In this document: positions 61,380 through 64,000 of the stretch, piece by piece
Numbering within the stretch: the first letter of the stretch is position 1
How the letters are laid out: every line of letters starts with the position of its first letter
Assembly (NCBI GenBank): GCA_947650365.1
Contig: OX393553.1
Span: 37,353,526 to 37,417,525, forward strand
From: Chamaelirium japonicum
Lineage: Eukaryota > Streptophyta > Magnoliopsida > Liliales > Melanthiaceae
Direction of reading: 5' to 3'
DNA length: 64,000 nucleotides
The notes under the pieces: model-generated
What the model saw: only the letters and a program-made list of their open reading frames with translations
What the model was told of the DNA's origin: nothing
Databases searched by the model: none
Position numbers and translations under genes: made by a program

Positions 61380-61611
61380 GCACAGTGCAAAGCCAGGGGA
61401 GAACGTGCCGTACGTTACTGTTTGGTTCCTCCTCCCCCTCACTGCCAACCCATCCGCTTCCCTCGCAATCCTCTCGATTGCTTCGGACGAAATGCTTTGG
61501 ATTCCGGTGGCGAACCCCTCTCCTTCTCCGACCCTCGCGCTTCTTTCCCTCTTCCCCTCCACCTCTTAGCACCTCGCGCATCCTCTAAACCGCTCGCAAT
61601 CTCGGCGAACC
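61380..61611 (+). promoter_or_regulatory. 5' UTR of the DUF3754-like gene, with an upstream ORF
   Basis: GC- and CT-rich leader before the ATG at 61612. It contains an upstream ORF of 25 codons (ATG 61492, stop ending 61569, beginning MLWIPVANPSPSP) that ends 42 bases before the main start. The transcription start cannot be read. Confidence 0.55.
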
Positions 61612-61720
61612 ATGGCGGGACGGAGCAAGGAGAAGGCCAAGGACGTCGTCCGGCTGGACCGAGAGTCCGTCATCCCCATCCTCAAGCCCAAGCTCATCAT
61701 GAAACTGGCCTACCTCATAG
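61612..61720 (+). CDS. DUF3754-family protein (AT3G19340-like), exon 1, gene continues beyond the window
   Basis: The exon encodes 36 residues from a good start context (GAACCATGGCG): [20 protein letters not shown] then [16 protein letters not shown], plus one base of the next codon, ending at donor ATAG|GTATGC. The block [17 protein letters not shown] matches from memory the N-terminus of plant DUF3754 proteins, in which the next residue is E, in keeping with the single G left over. These proteins have two predicted membrane segments in their later part (not in this window), and their biochemical role is not established. No exon 2 was found before 64000, so intron 1 is at least 2.2 kb. Confidence 0.78.
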
Positions 61721-62790
61721 GTATGCGACCCCGGACGGTTCAGATTTGATTGTGTTTGCTTCCATGAATCCTTCTGGGTTTTTTTCTGCTTTCACCGTCC
61801 TGGTGCTCTTAATTCTCGTGAATCTGAATTGGGTTCTTCCCCAAATCCCCTTTTTCTTCTCGATTTTGGTTCAGAGGGTTTAGATGAGCGCTCGCGATTC
61901 TGAGTACTGTAAGCCCTTTTCTCCATTGGATGCGGCGATGCCATCTCTTAAATTTGAAATGGGGCCTTGGGATTGGTGTTGTTAAGGCACTGCATTACAG
62001 CTGTTGGTGAGATTGGTTCTCTTTCGTGGCATGGGATAATTGAAAGAAAACTTGTCTTTTTTTTTTTTTGATGGATGGATGATTTTGGGTTTTCTTCAGT
62101 ACAATGTAGGAATTTCTAGAATACAAGATATCTTGAAGGAATCCACTCTCCATGCATAAATTCGTTTAGTTTACAAAATTTGGATCAGGATTTCCAATGC
62201 GAGGACTATGCCCCTGTTCCTTGGAACTGTAGGGCGCGAAGCCCCCTGACCAAGCTACGTTGCGCAGAGCTCCCTGCCCAACTACACAATTAGCTTCAAA
62301 AGCATCCCACATATGCCGCCGAAAGATATGTGACATTGTTTTGTCGGATCCCCGTCACGATATTTAAAAACTAAGAAACAAACAATACTGAAAACAGATG
62401 CACCGATTTTTACTTGGAAAACCAAAAGTGATTTGGGTTATATACTTGGCCTGCTGGGTTTTTTATCTATCCCTTTTTTAAGCCTTCTAGACTAGACTTG
62501 TGTGCCATAGATGGCCCATCTTGAAGGGATTTTATTTGGTTGAAAATCATGTTTGGAGGAATTTACCATGGCATGTGAGTCCTATGGTATTGTGATTATT
62601 CCCAAAATGTAACACGCTAAGATTAGAATGTTGTTTTCGTTGATGAAAATTGAAATCTTGCTCTCTGTGAATGGATCCATCGATATAATTGTCCACGGAC
62701 TTTTATCTTTTGTCGCAGGTATTGAAAATTTTGAAACACACTATGTCTAAAATCAAAAGGAACTTATGTTGCATTTTTTCCCTCATGTGT
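61721..62790 (+). other. Intron 1 of the DUF3754-like gene, left part
   Basis: Intron-like, T-rich sequence. Apart from a short GC-rich patch near 62215-62300 (GGGCGCGAAGCCCCCTGACC), nothing is recognised. Confidence 0.5.
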
Positions 62791-62796
62791 GTGCAG

Positions 62797-63645
62797 GTGG
62801 AAATCTTGTATTTTCCTTTTCTAACCCTCGTCGTCTGCAACTGTCTCCGCTAGACCAGTGCAATAGTGCATGACCCTTCAACTTGAGATTAACAAGCTTT
62901 ACCTGTTTGTCTCGAGGGATTACCTTCCATTCAAAATACTGATATATTCTCTCAGCCCAATCTAAGAACTCCTCAGGATCCATCATATCCTCAAACTCAG
63001 GAACTTCGATTTTGATACCCTGATCCCAGCCCCAATGGGATTTTGGTCTCCTATGGGTTTTACTACTTCGCATTCAGACATATCAGACGAACTAACACTA
63101 TCACCTCTTGACTCAAGATCGAACTCACTACGCTCGGGTGCCTCTCTAGCCCTATGCTCTCGATGGGGTCGAGGTGGGTTTTGGATAGTGGTGAAGGCCA
63201 AAGTTAGGGCTTCGATTTGGGTCTGAAGTCTATCCATGTTTTCTTGTTGCCTTTTGAAGGCATCTTGCCAAGTACGGGGTTGGGATGATTGTCTTGGTGG
63301 TTTAGCCATTGAGAGAATCTCTAGAAGGTGCTAACAACTCACCACAGAGAGAAAATGATGATCCTAGTATGGATGCAAACACGCGGGATGCTAGTTTGCT
63401 AATTAATGCAAGGACACGAACACTAAAATGAAAAGAGGAAACTAAAATAAAAAAATTCAGCAAGCACACAATGATGCGAACAATGCAAGAGGACCTGCCG
63501 TTGCGAAAGAACGCACCGACTAGTGCGCTCTGATACCAACTTGATGCATTCAGAGTTTGTTAAAGAACACAAGTGCTAAATTTAAACGATTAAAGATAAA
63601 TTTATGTTACTTATTCAAATTTCAGTAAGGATAAAGAGTATTAAT
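62797..63645 (-). mobile_element. Ty3/gypsy gag relic with primer-binding site, minus strand (fossil)
   Basis: On the minus strand, from right to left: the edge of an LTR (ending GAATGCATCA at 63543), a primer-binding site TGGTATCAGAGC (about 63527-63538), then gag. Gag has an N-terminal helical part (WQDAFKRQQENMDRLQTQIE) and a capsid-like part (VPEFEDMMDPEEFLDWAERI, then VKLVNLKLKGHALLHW) typical of chromovirus-type gypsy gags. It is broken (about one or two breaks) and ends abruptly near 62797, with protease and pol absent. The LTR part is cut by a hAT-like insertion at 63646. It lies antisense in the intron of the DUF3754-like gene. Confidence 0.8.
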
Positions 63646-64000
63646 CAATGTTCTAAAAAGCGGCCCAGGCTAGGCGGCCCCCCACCGCCTAGCCTAGGCC
63701 TCAGGCGCTCCAGAAAAGCGGTCAAGCTCCCAGGTGGAGCTAAGCGGGGCAAGGCGGCCGCCTAGGCAATCCAGGCGGGACAAGGTAGGCGGAATCAGGC
63801 GGACCAGGCAGACCAGGCGGGCTGAGGCGAGCCAGGGAGCTAAGACTGGCCAGGCGGACCAGGCGGGCTGAGGATAGCCAGGCGGACCATGTTTGCTTTT
63901 GTTCTTATTAATCACTCAATCTTGAATTATGGTTATATACTTGTTCTTTAAAATAATGGTTTGGGATAATCTTGAACTTATATTAATTTTTAGACATATA
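63646..64000. mobile_element. hAT-like non-autonomous element, CCTAGGCGG type, copy 4 (runs off window)
   Basis: Starts CAATGTTCTAAAAAGCGG and continues with CCCAGGCTAGGCGGCC, GGCGGCCGCCTAGGC and about ten GGCGGACCAGGCGG-type units before turning AT-rich at about 63890. The tip matches the right tip of copy 2 (reversed CACTGTTCTAAAAGGCGG). The other end and TSD are beyond the window. The left flank is GTATTAAT. Confidence 0.8.

Noticed and set aside
61158-61581. Minus-strand ORFs over the start of the DUF3754-like gene
   Set aside because: They run through a poly-A/T tract and the MITE and lie antisense to a recognisable exon.

Overview
The window is nuclear DNA from a flowering plant. Three things show this: plant-type LTR retrotransposons (Tat and CRM lineages of Ty3/gypsy), plant L1-type LINE relics, and two intron-rich host genes with plant homologues. 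The species cannot be named from the sequence. No bacterial-style operons, CRISPR arrays, rRNA or tRNA genes were seen.

Layout. 1-9.5 kb is the 3' part of a Tat-lineage Ty3/gypsy fossil: gag end, protease, RT, two RNase H domains and integrase. A 4-kb non-coding 3' region of stacked tandem arrays follows (200-bp, 98-bp, C-run, CACCAT, and 108-bp units), then the 3' LTR. 9.5-12.4 kb holds a weak antisense ORF, a GA microsatellite, a MULE-type MITE, a small palindromic MITE and a CpG-rich, TE-free stretch that looks like a non-coding first exon with a splice donor at 11706. 12.4-14.9 kb is a large imperfect palindrome (about 0.75-kb arms) split by a hAT-like element. 15.1-22.5 kb is an older retroelement relic split by a short non-autonomous LTR element (16895-20655, TSD TACAA). 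22527-30604 is a complete-looking young CRM-clade chromovirus (TSD ACTAG) with one long gag-pol frame, a chromodomain, and an extra ORF and candidate intron in its LTRs.

31338-56937 is the main host gene, + strand. Eight coding exons join in frame to about 777 codons including the stop. They encode a plant homologue of NFRKB (nuclear factor related to kappa-B-binding protein, an INO80-associated DEUBAD-domain protein, Arabidopsis AT5G13950-like). Its introns, up to 8.1 kb, are packed with non-autonomous DNA transposons: hAT-like elements with exact 8-bp TSDs, MULE-like elements with exact 9-bp TSDs, Tourist-like MITEs, palindromic MITEs embedded in (TA)n microsatellites, and two LINE relics. 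Intron 2 is predicted to be GC-AG.

57-61 kb is intergenic and MITE-rich, including an array of palindromes built from GCTACAGTGA/TCACTGTAGC units. 61612 begins a second host gene, + strand, whose first exon matches DUF3754 family proteins (AT3G19340-like). It runs off the window, and its first intron carries an antisense Ty3/gypsy gag relic and the start of another CCTAGGCGG-type hAT element.

The most unusual observations are: (i) the pile of tandem arrays, two of them G-quadruplex-prone, in the Tat 3' region; (ii) an ORF ending at a strong splice donor inside the CRM LTRs; (iii) a set of hAT-like elements with near-identical tips but entirely different subterminal repeat motifs; (iv) a nested cluster of TA-microsatellite-associated palindromic MITEs; and (v) copies of one small palindromic MITE lying just upstream of both probable host first exons.
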